A stretch of DNA of 38,484 bases from an uncultured Planctomycetales bacterium (GTDB lineage: Bacteria; Planctomycetota; Planctomycetia; Isosphaerales; Isosphaeraceae): positions 1-38,484 of the forward strand of contig CAIYJE010000108.1 in assembly GCA_903926465.1 (NCBI GenBank), given 5' to 3'. The translations under genes were made by a program, and so were the position numbers. The notes below the pieces were generated by a model, which was given only the letters and a program-made list of their open reading frames with translations, had not been told where the DNA came from and did not search any database. Positions 17,300 through 24,937 of this stretch are shown piece by piece. Within the stretch, counting starts at the first letter, position 1. Every line of letters begins with the position of its first letter.

Positions 17300-18442
17300 A
17301 TGCGTCTTCGATGGCTTGGTATGGCACTGCTGGCAATGGAACTTGGTGGGGCCGCGGCCTCATCAGTTCAGGCTCAAATCTACTACCCCTACGGCTACCG
17401 CAATTACGGCTGGGGCGGCTGGGGGCTTGGCAACCAGTACGGCTCCCAGGCGGCTGGGCTGGGCTGGATGGCCGCCGGCAAGGGCGTCTACAACCTGGAT
17501 ACGGCCGAAGCCCGTTCGATCAACGTTCAGACGAACATGCAGTACAACGAGTACATGTACGAGAGCCTGCGGCAGAACCAGGCCCGGCTCGTGGCTGAAC
17601 ACGAGAAAGAATACCAGGACTACAAAGACGCCTCCAACGCCGCGCAAGACCGGCTCCGCAACCACCCCACGTCGCGTGATATCCAGTCGGGCGAGGCGCT
17701 GAACGTGGCCTTGGTGGAGTTGAGCGACCCCCGCTACGCCGGCGAAATCGGCAAGCTGGCGAATAATGTTCCCCTTGACGGCCGCCTGATCGAGAACATG
17801 CGGTTCCGGAGCACGGTCGAAGTGGTCTCGGGCACACTCGATAAACTCACCTCAGCCAAGCCAACCGGCCTGCTGGCCGGCCCTGAGTTCGCGGACGATG
17901 TCAAGGCGTATCAGGCGGTTTGCAAAGAGATCAATGACGAGATCTCCAAGAGTGGCACCGTGAAGCCGGCCACCGTGGGCAAACTGCGTGACCTGCTCAA
18001 GGCCGCCTATGACAAGGTTGAGAAGATGAAGCCCCAGGACATCAACCTGAAAATCAAGGCCGCGCATAGCCTCAAGGCCATGCTCGGGATGTGCTACATG
18101 TTCAACGACTCTCAGGCGCTCGATATCTACCTTGCAGGCGTGGGTGAGAAAAAGAATGTCACCGTGGGTGAGCTGCTCAGCTTCATGAAGTCGTTCAACC
18201 TCACGTTTGGTTCGGCGGAGAATCCGGCCCAGAACAATGCCTACGCCCAGGTCTACCAACTCTTGGTTGACCTGCGTGGCCAAGCTTTTGGTGAGGGAAC
18301 CGGCACCCTGCCGCTGGATGCCCCACGCAAAGACGCAGATCCAAATAGCGTGGCTGCCTATTACAGTGGGGTTCACCCCACTGAGCTGAACCATGAAAGC
18401 CCACGCAAGAACCCGCCCTCACCGCCCGCTCCGGGCCAGTAA
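17300..18442 (+). CDS. secreted, coiled-coil-containing planctomycete-type protein (unknown function)
   Basis: 380 residues. ATG with GGGAGA upstream. Signal peptide MRLRWLGMALLAMELGGAAASSVQA, then a Tyr/Gly/Trp-rich stretch (YYPYGYRNYGWGGWGLG, about 29-46). A charged helical segment follows at roughly 75-125 (Q/E/K/R-rich, probable coiled coil), then alternating helical regions with LRDLLKAAYDKVEKMKPQDINLKIKAAHSLKAML. A Pro-rich tail ends the protein (NPPSPPAPGQ). I recognise no domain. Followed by a strong hairpin, so probably its own transcription unit or the end of one. Periplasmic or surface structural role is inference only. Confidence 0.8.
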   Translation: MRLRWLGMALLAMELGGAAASSVQAQIYYPYGYRNYGWGGWGLGNQYGSQAAGLGWMAAGKGVYNLDTAEARSINVQTNMQYNEYMYESLRQNQARLVAEHEKEYQDYKDASNAAQDRLRNHPTSRDIQSGEALNVALVELSDPRYAGEIGKLANNVPLDGRLIENMRFRSTVEVVSGTLDKLTSAKPTGLLAGPEFADDVKAYQAVCKEINDEISKSGTVKPATVGKLRDLLKAAYDKVEKMKPQDINLKIKAAHSLKAMLGMCYMFNDSQALDIYLAGVGEKKNVTVGELLSFMKSFNLTFGSAENPAQNNAYAQVYQLLVDLRGQAFGEGTGTLPLDAPRKDADPNSVAAYYSGVHPTELNHESPRKNPPSPPAPGQ

Positions 18443-18471
18443 CCCTCCGGTTCCCCGTTGAATCTATCCTC

Positions 18472-18507
18472 TTCCTGGGGCCGGCCGAACGCGGCCGGCC
18501 CCAGGAA
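18472..18507 (+). terminator. strong GC-rich hairpin, candidate terminator
   Basis: A perfect 15-bp stem (18472-18486 pairing with 18493-18507) closes a 6-nt loop, 30 bp after the stop at 18442. The right arm is followed by a short TTTCT. The stem is very stable. The T-tract is weak, so it may act as terminator, processing signal or mRNA stabiliser. Confidence 0.7.
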
Positions 18508-18542
18508 TTTCTGGCTCCCTCCTTTGATCCGGGTCCTGCGCT

Positions 18543-18953
18543 ATGAAGGCTGTTCTCGGTTCACGCTGGGGAACGGAACTCCTGATCCTGCCCTTGGCGG
18601 CTTTGGGCGGGATGGTGGGTTATCTGGGATTTTTTTGGCTGCTGACGCAAGGTTTTTTCGCGCTGGCCTTGCCCGGTGGTTTACTGGGAATTGCGGCCGG
18701 TTTTCCCAAAAACCGCTGGATCGGCTGGGCCTGGATCTGCGGGATTGCGGCCCTGTCGCTGGGAATTTATGCAGACTGGAAAGCCGAACCGTTTCGGGCT
18801 GACGCCCATTTCCGTTACTTCCTCACGCATCTGCACCTGGTCCGACCCTTCACCCTGATCATGATTGCCGCTGGGACGGCGGTTGGCTTCTGGGGCCCGT
18901 TCAGCCGCTACCGGCAGTCTGGTGGCCAATCCGAGCGCCCGGCGGCGTTCTGA
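18543..18953 (+). CDS. small integral membrane protein (unknown function)
   Basis: 136 residues with four hydrophobic segments: about residues 13-35, 39-55, 60-75 and 100-118. A charged loop between the third and fourth (ADWKAEPFRADAHFRYF) is followed by a hydrophilic C-terminal tail. It starts 36 bp after a strong hairpin. There is no recognisable domain, and no neighbour gives a functional hint. The reading frame is well supported by its amphipathic/hydrophobic organisation but not by homology that I can recall. Confidence 0.7.
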   Translation: MKAVLGSRWGTELLILPLAALGGMVGYLGFFWLLTQGFFALALPGGLLGIAAGFPKNRWIGWAWICGIAALSLGIYADWKAEPFRADAHFRYFLTHLHLVRPFTLIMIAAGTAVGFWGPFSRYRQSGGQSERPAAF

Positions 18954-19064
18954 GGCAATCACAAAACTATCTGGCATGCATCCAACACCACAAAAATATC
19001 ACGCACTCGCCTTTCAAGCTCATCACCCACGATTTTCTGCACTTTCCATGTGAGATCGCGCACC

Positions 19065-20693
19065 ATGACTTGTTCCAGGGGATTACGCGGAACCAGGGCA
19101 CTTGCTCTGGTAGGTCTGGCCACCATGGCCTGTTGCGGGCACTCACTTTGGGCGCAAGCGGTTCCAGAGTCGTTGGTGGTCACACCCGCCCGACAGGCGG
19201 CGCTGGACGCAATTACGGCCAGTTCGCTCCAGGGGCATCTGTCGTTCCTGGCGTCTGACCTGCTGGAAGGGCGTGATAGCCCGTCACGCGGGCTGGATAT
19301 CGCGGCCGAGTATATTGCCGCCCAGTTCCGCCGAGCCGGGCTCAAGCCGGCCGGCACCGACGGATATTTTCAGATCGCACGCTGGAAGGTGGTTGAGGCC
19401 GACGCTGCACGCTTTCGCCTGGAGTTCAAGCTGGCCGGCATGGTGCATCCCGTGGCGCTGGATCAGGTCCGGGTGTCCGCAACTGGCCCGCTGGAGATTG
19501 CCGGCGCACCCCTGGTCCGGCTTGGCGCGCTGGATGAAGCCGCCCTCAAGGCGATTGATCGGGCTCAGGCCGAGGGACGCGGCTTCGTGTTTGAACTCAA
19601 GCCAACCGGCCAAGCAGAACCAGGGGCCCAGCGGCAGTTGATGGAGTCGGTCAGCAAGGCGGTGGCGTTGCTGGGCGAGGCCAAGGCTGCGGCACTGGTC
19701 ATTTTGGATCGGCGTGAACCGGGGCCCGGCATGGGCCTGCCCCGGGGCCGTTTGATCGACCCTGAAAGCCCGGCTCCACGGCCAGCCGGCACCCCACCGC
19801 GGCGGATGCCGGTGCTCACGGTGCAAGACCCGGCTGTCATCAACACGCTGGCCAACGCGGCCTCGCTGGAAAATGCCACCCTGACCCTGGCCCTGGGCGC
19901 TCCGGTAGAGCGACCGGCCACGCTCAGGAACGTGGCGGGCCTGCTGCCCGGTTCCGACCCCGTGCTCAAGAACGAATACGTGATTGTGTCGGCCCACTAC
20001 GACCACATCGGCGTGACCTCGGCGGCCAGCCTGAACGATCACGTGTTCAACGGCGCCAATGACGACGCCAGCGGCACCACCATGGTGGTGGAACTGGCCG
20101 CGGCCCTGAGCCGGCTTGAGACCAAACCGAAGCGGTCGATCTTGTTTCTGACCTTTTTTGGCGAGGAAAAAGGACTGCTTGGGTCTCGCTACTACGGCCG
20201 GCACCCACTGGTCCCCTTGAAAGACACGGCCGCCATGCTCAACCTGGAACAGGTGGGCCGGACCGATGACTCCGAGGGGCCCTCGCTCAAGCGAGCTTCC
20301 ATGACCGGGTTTGATTTCAGCGAGGTTGGGACCGTGCTCCAGCGGGCGGGGTCTGCCGTGGGGGTGGAGGTGGTGAAGCACCCCAAGAATAGCGACCTCT
20401 TCTTTGGCCGAAGCGATAATCAGTCTCTGGCCGATAGTGGCGTTCCGGCCCACACCCTGTGCACGGCATTCATGTTTCCCGATTATCACCAGGAGGGGGA
20501 CCACTGGGAGCAGATTGACTATGTCAACATGGCCCACGTGGGACAGGCCGTGGGCCTGGGGGTGATGGAACTGGCCGATTCTCCCACCCGTCCCCTTTGG
20601 AACGAGGCCAACGTCAAGACGGAACGGTACGTGAAGGCCTGGAAAGCCCTGCATCAAGCGGCTGGCGGGGCAAGCCCCAAGGTCAAGGAATAA
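19065..20693 (+). CDS. M28-family metallopeptidase with PA-like insert, secreted
   Basis: ATG 19065 starts a signal peptide (ALALVGLATMACCGHSLWAQA); GTG 19050 upstream is less likely. 542 residues. The co-catalytic zinc motifs are present: SAHYDHIG, NGANDDASGTT, FFGEEKGLLGS (catalytic Glu-Glu), then FFGRSDNQSLADSGVPAHTL and DYHQEGDHWEQIDY. This is the order expected for exported M28 aminopeptidase or carboxypeptidase-like enzymes. Residues of about 120-290 between the N-terminal helical part and the catalytic domain look like a PA-type lid. Predicted role is periplasmic or extracellular peptide trimming. A trypsin-like protease gene follows 112 bp downstream on the same strand. Confidence 0.93.
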   Translation: MTCSRGLRGTRALALVGLATMACCGHSLWAQAVPESLVVTPARQAALDAITASSLQGHLSFLASDLLEGRDSPSRGLDIAAEYIAAQFRRAGLKPAGTDGYFQIARWKVVEADAARFRLEFKLAGMVHPVALDQVRVSATGPLEIAGAPLVRLGALDEAALKAIDRAQAEGRGFVFELKPTGQAEPGAQRQLMESVSKAVALLGEAKAAALVILDRREPGPGMGLPRGRLIDPESPAPRPAGTPPRRMPVLTVQDPAVINTLANAASLENATLTLALGAPVERPATLRNVAGLLPGSDPVLKNEYVIVSAHYDHIGVTSAASLNDHVFNGANDDASGTTMVVELAAALSRLETKPKRSILFLTFFGEEKGLLGSRYYGRHPLVPLKDTAAMLNLEQVGRTDDSEGPSLKRASMTGFDFSEVGTVLQRAGSAVGVEVVKHPKNSDLFFGRSDNQSLADSGVPAHTLCTAFMFPDYHQEGDHWEQIDYVNMAHVGQAVGLGVMELADSPTRPLWNEANVKTERYVKAWKALHQAAGGASPKVKE

Positions 20694-20805
20694 GCCGGCG
20701 ACCGGCATGCCACGCGGTCCGCGGCCACATCAACAACCTATGCTTTCGATGGTGTCGAGACACGCTGATTCGCCTTGATGACCGGTTCATCCGGAAGGGT
20801 TCCAA

Positions 20806-21792
20806 ATGTTGGGCTCCGCGACGTGGCGTTCCTCGTTCCTGTTCCTCAGTTTGTTCGGTCTGGCGGTGAGCCAGTTAGGCTCCTCTGTTGGTGCGCAGGG
20901 GATACCCACGGCAATGGTGCCGGACCGGCTTGACGACCCGTCGTACGTGGCCCGGTTGCTCCAGCATGCAACCTTGCTTTGCGACTCGGGGCAGACACGG
21001 ACGCTGAAGGAACTGAAGCTGGAACTGGATCGGGGGGCCGTGCTGGAGCCCACCGAACTTTGTCCGGCGTCGGCCTCGGAACTGACGGTTCCGCAACTTT
21101 ACAGCGTGCGATGTCGGAGCGTGCTGACCATTGTCAGGCTTTACAAGTGCAACAAGTGCCAGAACTGGCACATGGGGAATGAGGCCACGGCCTTCGCGCT
21201 GAACGCTCAGGGGGTGCTGGCGACCTGCCGGCACGTGTTTGAGTTACCCGACGACGGCCCAATGATTGCGGCCGATCAAGACGGAAACGTGTTCCCGATC
21301 AAGGAAGTGCTGGCCACCAGCGCCAGCGACGACGTGGCGATCATCCGGATCGATCCAACGGTTTCACGCCCCGTGGGAGCACCCGGGCCGGAACCGGTGC
21401 CGCTGCGTGCCGGCGCACCGGTTGGCACGGCCATTGGCATTGTTTCCCATCCTGGAAATCAGCATTATATTTTTACGCGAGGAATGATTGCACGCCGTAC
21501 CATCCGGGCGGGCGGAATCAACGGCCGAGACTCGGGCCGGTCTCAGGTTCCTGCCACGGTTTTGAATGTCACGGCCGAGTTTGCCGTGGGCTCAAGCGGC
21601 GCCCCAGTGCTGGACGATGCCGGCAATGCGGTGGGCATGGTCGTTTCCACCATGACCGTTCATGCCGAGGGCAAGCGTGAGGGCGAACCTCAGATGGTGC
21701 TGCGGAATTGCATTGGAGCCGAGCAAATTCAGCGGTTACTGCAGCCCAAGGCCAGCGTTACGGTGGGAGCAGGTTCGAACGCCCACCCCTGA
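20806..21792 (+). CDS. secreted trypsin-like (S1/HtrA-type) serine protease without PDZ domain
   Basis: 328 residues, GGAAGG before the ATG. Signal peptide in the first about 30 residues (SFLFLSLFGLAVSQLGSSVGA). Catalytic triad visible: His143 in ATCRHVF, Asp176 in SDDVAIIRI and Ser264 in GSSGAPVLD. Upstream of the protease fold is an N-terminal region of about 100 residues and a cysteine motif CNKCQNWH at 115-122, unusual for this family and possibly a metal knuckle. No PDZ domain follows, so it is shorter than DegP. Likely a periplasmic or surface protease. The substrate is unknown. Confidence 0.88.
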   Translation: MLGSATWRSSFLFLSLFGLAVSQLGSSVGAQGIPTAMVPDRLDDPSYVARLLQHATLLCDSGQTRTLKELKLELDRGAVLEPTELCPASASELTVPQLYSVRCRSVLTIVRLYKCNKCQNWHMGNEATAFALNAQGVLATCRHVFELPDDGPMIAADQDGNVFPIKEVLATSASDDVAIIRIDPTVSRPVGAPGPEPVPLRAGAPVGTAIGIVSHPGNQHYIFTRGMIARRTIRAGGINGRDSGRSQVPATVLNVTAEFAVGSSGAPVLDDAGNAVGMVVSTMTVHAEGKREGEPQMVLRNCIGAEQIQRLLQPKASVTVGAGSNAHP

Positions 21793-22163
21793 TCGCGTAA
21801 GAATGTCCGGTTTTTTTATTGGGAAACGCATCCCTCGACATTTCGGCTGCGGAATATAGAATACGTTCTTCCCCCGACATGGACCGTCCCGCGCCTGTTG
21901 TCCCGGAACTTCTGATCGGCATTACGGCTTGCCGCGCTCGGCCGGTACCCCCGGCCTCGATGTCGCGTGAGACCTTGGACTGGTAAGGACACCCGTCGTG
22001 CCTGATCTTCTCCGTGTAGACAGCCTTGCCACCGGCAAGGCGATGCTCTGGATTTGGAGCGTCCGGTCGTTTGGGACGGTTCGTCGAGGGTGTTTGGGTG
22101 AGACCTGACCCGAGTGAGACCCGTCTCCCTGACCATACCAAGCTTGCGAACCGAGAAATGACG
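21793..22163. other. intergenic/leader region upstream of mscL
   Basis: About 370 bp without a convincing gene. It contains a perfect 8-bp hairpin (GCCTTGCC 22023-22030, GGCAAGGC 22034-22041, 3-nt loop) about 120 bp before mscL. This could be part of the leader transcript or the end of an unseen small RNA. An open frame extends from 22026 into mscL, but its translated part lacks MscL character and is not used. Confidence 0.45.
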
Positions 22164-22700
22164 ATGGCGAATCCTCCCGAGAAATCGTTCCTGGACGACC
22201 CAGGAGATAAAGTTCTCTCCTTGCTGGACGACTCCGGGGAAAAAGTCTTTTCGTTGCTGGAAGAATTCAAGAACTTTGCGCTCAAGGGGAACGTGGTTGA
22301 CCTGGCGGTGGGTGTGATCATTGGCGGTGCCTTCGGTAAAATTGTGGACTCGCTGGTCAAGGACGTGATCATGCCCTTGATCTCGCTGGTCACGCCCGGC
22401 AAAGCCGCCTATGAAGACTGGACCTTCCACTGGGGCGAAAAAATCGTCCCCTATGGCAAGTTTTTGGCCGAGATCGTCAACTTCCTGATCCTCGCCGCGG
22501 CCCTCTACCTTTTCATCGTAAAATTCCTGGGCTTCATCTTGCATACCAAGCTGAAGGAAGAAGCAGCCCCACCTGCTCCACCCACCAAAGAAGAAGTTTT
22601 ACTGACCGAGATCCGCGATTTGCTGAAGGCCAGTCAGACTCATACCAGGGCGAGTTCTCAGGGGAACATGCAGGAAGTGCCACCCCCTCAGGCCGTTTGA
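22164..22700 (+). CDS. mscL: large-conductance mechanosensitive channel MscL
   Basis: Start chosen at ATG 22164, since GAGAA sits at suitable spacing before it; ATG 22158 is two codons earlier. 178 residues, somewhat longer than the usual 130-150 because of an N-terminal acidic extension (two FLDDPGDKVLSLLDD-like segments). The core is classic: FALKGNVVDLAVGVIIGGAFGKIVDSLVKDVIMPLISL, with the TM1 pore helix, then PYGKFLAEIVNFLILAAALYLFIV as TM2 and a C-terminal helix EVLLTEIRDLLKA. It forms a pentameric tension-gated emergency valve in the inner membrane. It is 36 bp upstream of the cyclase-like gene, apparently in one operon. Confidence 0.96.
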   Translation: MANPPEKSFLDDPGDKVLSLLDDSGEKVFSLLEEFKNFALKGNVVDLAVGVIIGGAFGKIVDSLVKDVIMPLISLVTPGKAAYEDWTFHWGEKIVPYGKFLAEIVNFLILAAALYLFIVKFLGFILHTKLKEEAAPPAPPTKEEVLLTEIRDLLKASQTHTRASSQGNMQEVPPPQAV

Positions 22701-22736
22701 CTCGCACCAGCGGAAACACAGGGAGCGTAACGATAC

Positions 22737-24848
22737 ATGTTCAAAAACCTGAGCATTCAGTCCAAGTTGATTTTGATGCTGCTGTCGGTGGCACTCACCT
22801 GCATTGGGCTGCTGGGCTGGATCGGCTTTCGTAGCGGACGGGAAACGCTGACCAACGCTATCTTCAACCAACTGGTGAATATCCGGATCAACAAGGCCAA
22901 CTTGCTCAAGGCGGAACTGCAGTCGGTCCGCGATGCGGTTCTCACGATCTCGGAGTCCAAGTCCACGCTGGAGGCATTTCAGGCCTTCCATGAAGGCTAC
23001 CAGGAACTAGAGTCGAAATCGTTCCCGCGTGAATACGACGAGAAACTCAAGGCCTGGTACCGCGATCAGTTCCTGCCAAAACTTGAGCAATACGTAGATG
23101 CCAAGCCCGACGTAGACGTGTACCTTCCACGCGGCAGTGCCTCTCGCTACTTGCAATATCAATACATTGCCAATAGCCCATATGAATATGAGCAAATGCA
23201 GCGGCTCGATGCTGCCGACGATGATACCAATTACAGCGCGGCCCACCGCGTCTACCACCCCAAAATCCGCGCCATTGCCGAGCGGTACGGATGGGAAGAT
23301 GTGCATTTTATTGATCACCACACCCTGGAAATTGTTTACAGTTACCAGAAGACCACCGAGTTCGCCACCAACCTCAACGACGGACCCTACGCCAATTCCA
23401 ATCTGGCGAGGCTGGTGCAGTCGGTCCGCAAGAACATGGACCGGGGCGATTATCGGTTCGAGGATTTTGAGTTTTATCGACCTGGGCTCAACCGCCCCAG
23501 CGCGTTTCTGGCCGCACCTATTTTTGATGAAAGTCGGATGATCGGCATCCTCACCGTCCAGTTTCCGATCGCCAAGATCAACCGGTTGATGACCAACCAC
23601 GAACAGTGGGAAAAAGAAGGCCTGGGCAAAACCGGGGAAGTCTATCTCGCCGGTTCCGATCGGCGGTTTCGGTCCCGTTCGCGGTTTATGTTTGAGGACA
23701 AGAAAAACTTTCTTGAACAGATAAGCCTGGCCGGCACCTCGGACAGCGTGATTCAACGCATGGACAAGGGCGGCACGGCCGTCATGTACCTGACGAGCAA
23801 TTCCGAGCCGGTGATGAAAGCCCTGGAGGGGCAAGAATTCCGAGGCCTGGCCAGCGATTACCGCAATATCCCGGTGCTGGCGTCGTCGGCCCCGGTGGAA
23901 GTTGAAGGGAATCGCTGGGCGATTGTGGCCAAGATGGATGAGTCTGAAGCCTTCCAACCCGTACGCAGCTATGCACGGCAGGTGCTCTTCACCTCGCTGG
24001 GCCTGCTACTGGGCACCACCCTGTTAGCCACGTTACTTTCAAACATCTTTGTTGGACCGATTCGTAAACTGGCGGCCGGCGCCCGCTTGGTTGCCAAGGG
24101 ACGCACCGACGTGAGCGTTAAACTCAAGTCCAAGGATGAGCTGGGGGAACTGGCAAACTCGTTCAACTCCATGACCCAGAAGCTGCACCAGAAGACCGAG
24201 CAGCTTCAGGAAAAGGTGCGTGAGAACGAGGAACTGCTACTCAATATTCTGCCCGGTTCCGTGGCCGCGCGACGGATGGGTGCCACCGAAGATGACCGCC
24301 TGGCCCAGAATTACTCGGACCTTACGGTCCTCTTCGCGTCGGTGGATGGGCTCGAAGAAATCCAGAGCGAACGCTCGGGCCAAGACGCCCTGGTCATGCT
24401 GAATGATCTGGTGGTGTTGTTCGACGAGGCGGCTGAAAAGTTTGGTGTGGAGAAGGTGAAGACCGTGGGTTCCACCTACATGGCCGTATGCGGCCTGTCG
24501 GTTCAAAGACCCGACCACACCAACCGAATCGCCGAGTTTGGTCAGGATCTGGTCAAGATTGTCGAACGATTCAACCGGGAACGCAACGTCCAGTTGCGAC
24601 TGATGGTGGGTATTAACGCGGGGCCCGTGGTCGGCGGTCTGGTGGGCCGGAACAAGTTCATTTACGACCTCTGGGGCGATACTGTGAGCATTGCCCAGGA
24701 ACTGCTCAACCTGCACGAGGGAAGTTCGCAGATTATCGTGACCGCGGCCGTGCATGACCGGCTCCAAGACCTGCATACCTTCGAGTCTGCGGGCGAAGCG
24801 ACGATCAAGGGCAGGAAACCGATCAAGACTTACGCCCTCAAGCTCTGA
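22737..24848 (+). CDS. membrane class III adenylate/guanylate cyclase homologue, catalytic residues lost (pseudo-cyclase)
   Basis: 703 residues, GGGAGCG before the ATG. TM1 spans about 10-32, an extracytoplasmic Cache-like sensor about 33-415, TM2 about 417-438, HAMP about 435-483, a coiled-coil linker about 483-503, and a class III cyclase homology domain about 525-700. Compared with mycobacterial Rv1625c-type cyclases recalled from memory, both metal-binding Asp are Ser (FASV, Ser535; VGSTYM, Ser579). The transition-state Asn and Arg are Ser651 and Glu655 (WGDTVSIAQEL). The base-specifying Lys575 and Asp644 are kept. The fold is well preserved otherwise, so it is probably a non-catalytic nucleotide sensor or a regulator of a partner. 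It sits between mscL and a channel with a cyclic-nucleotide-binding-like domain. Confidence 0.88.
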   Translation: MFKNLSIQSKLILMLLSVALTCIGLLGWIGFRSGRETLTNAIFNQLVNIRINKANLLKAELQSVRDAVLTISESKSTLEAFQAFHEGYQELESKSFPREYDEKLKAWYRDQFLPKLEQYVDAKPDVDVYLPRGSASRYLQYQYIANSPYEYEQMQRLDAADDDTNYSAAHRVYHPKIRAIAERYGWEDVHFIDHHTLEIVYSYQKTTEFATNLNDGPYANSNLARLVQSVRKNMDRGDYRFEDFEFYRPGLNRPSAFLAAPIFDESRMIGILTVQFPIAKINRLMTNHEQWEKEGLGKTGEVYLAGSDRRFRSRSRFMFEDKKNFLEQISLAGTSDSVIQRMDKGGTAVMYLTSNSEPVMKALEGQEFRGLASDYRNIPVLASSAPVEVEGNRWAIVAKMDESEAFQPVRSYARQVLFTSLGLLLGTTLLATLLSNIFVGPIRKLAAGARLVAKGRTDVSVKLKSKDELGELANSFNSMTQKLHQKTEQLQEKVRENEELLLNILPGSVAARRMGATEDDRLAQNYSDLTVLFASVDGLEEIQSERSGQDALVMLNDLVVLFDEAAEKFGVEKVKTVGSTYMAVCGLSVQRPDHTNRIAEFGQDLVKIVERFNRERNVQLRLMVGINAGPVVGGLVGRNKFIYDLWGDTVSIAQELLNLHEGSSQIIVTAAVHDRLQDLHTFESAGEATIKGRKPIKTYALKL

Positions 24849-24937
24849 TCGTCGGCTCCTGATTCCCCACTCCTATTTGCACCGCCGACCTACCAAGGCG
24901 GGGGCCTGGCCTCTTGAGATAAGGACAGCCACACACC

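Noticed and set aside
19065-20693. Loss of a zinc ligand in the M28 peptidase (SDN instead of SDH)
   Set aside because: SDN-x-x-x-x-A-x-x-GVPAHT is usual in this subfamily, and the final His ligand is better placed in the following DYHQ segment.
19284-20708. 474-codon minus-strand open frame
   Set aside because: It is antisense to the M28 peptidase, whose motifs are unambiguous; the product is low-complexity His/Gly/Arg-rich.
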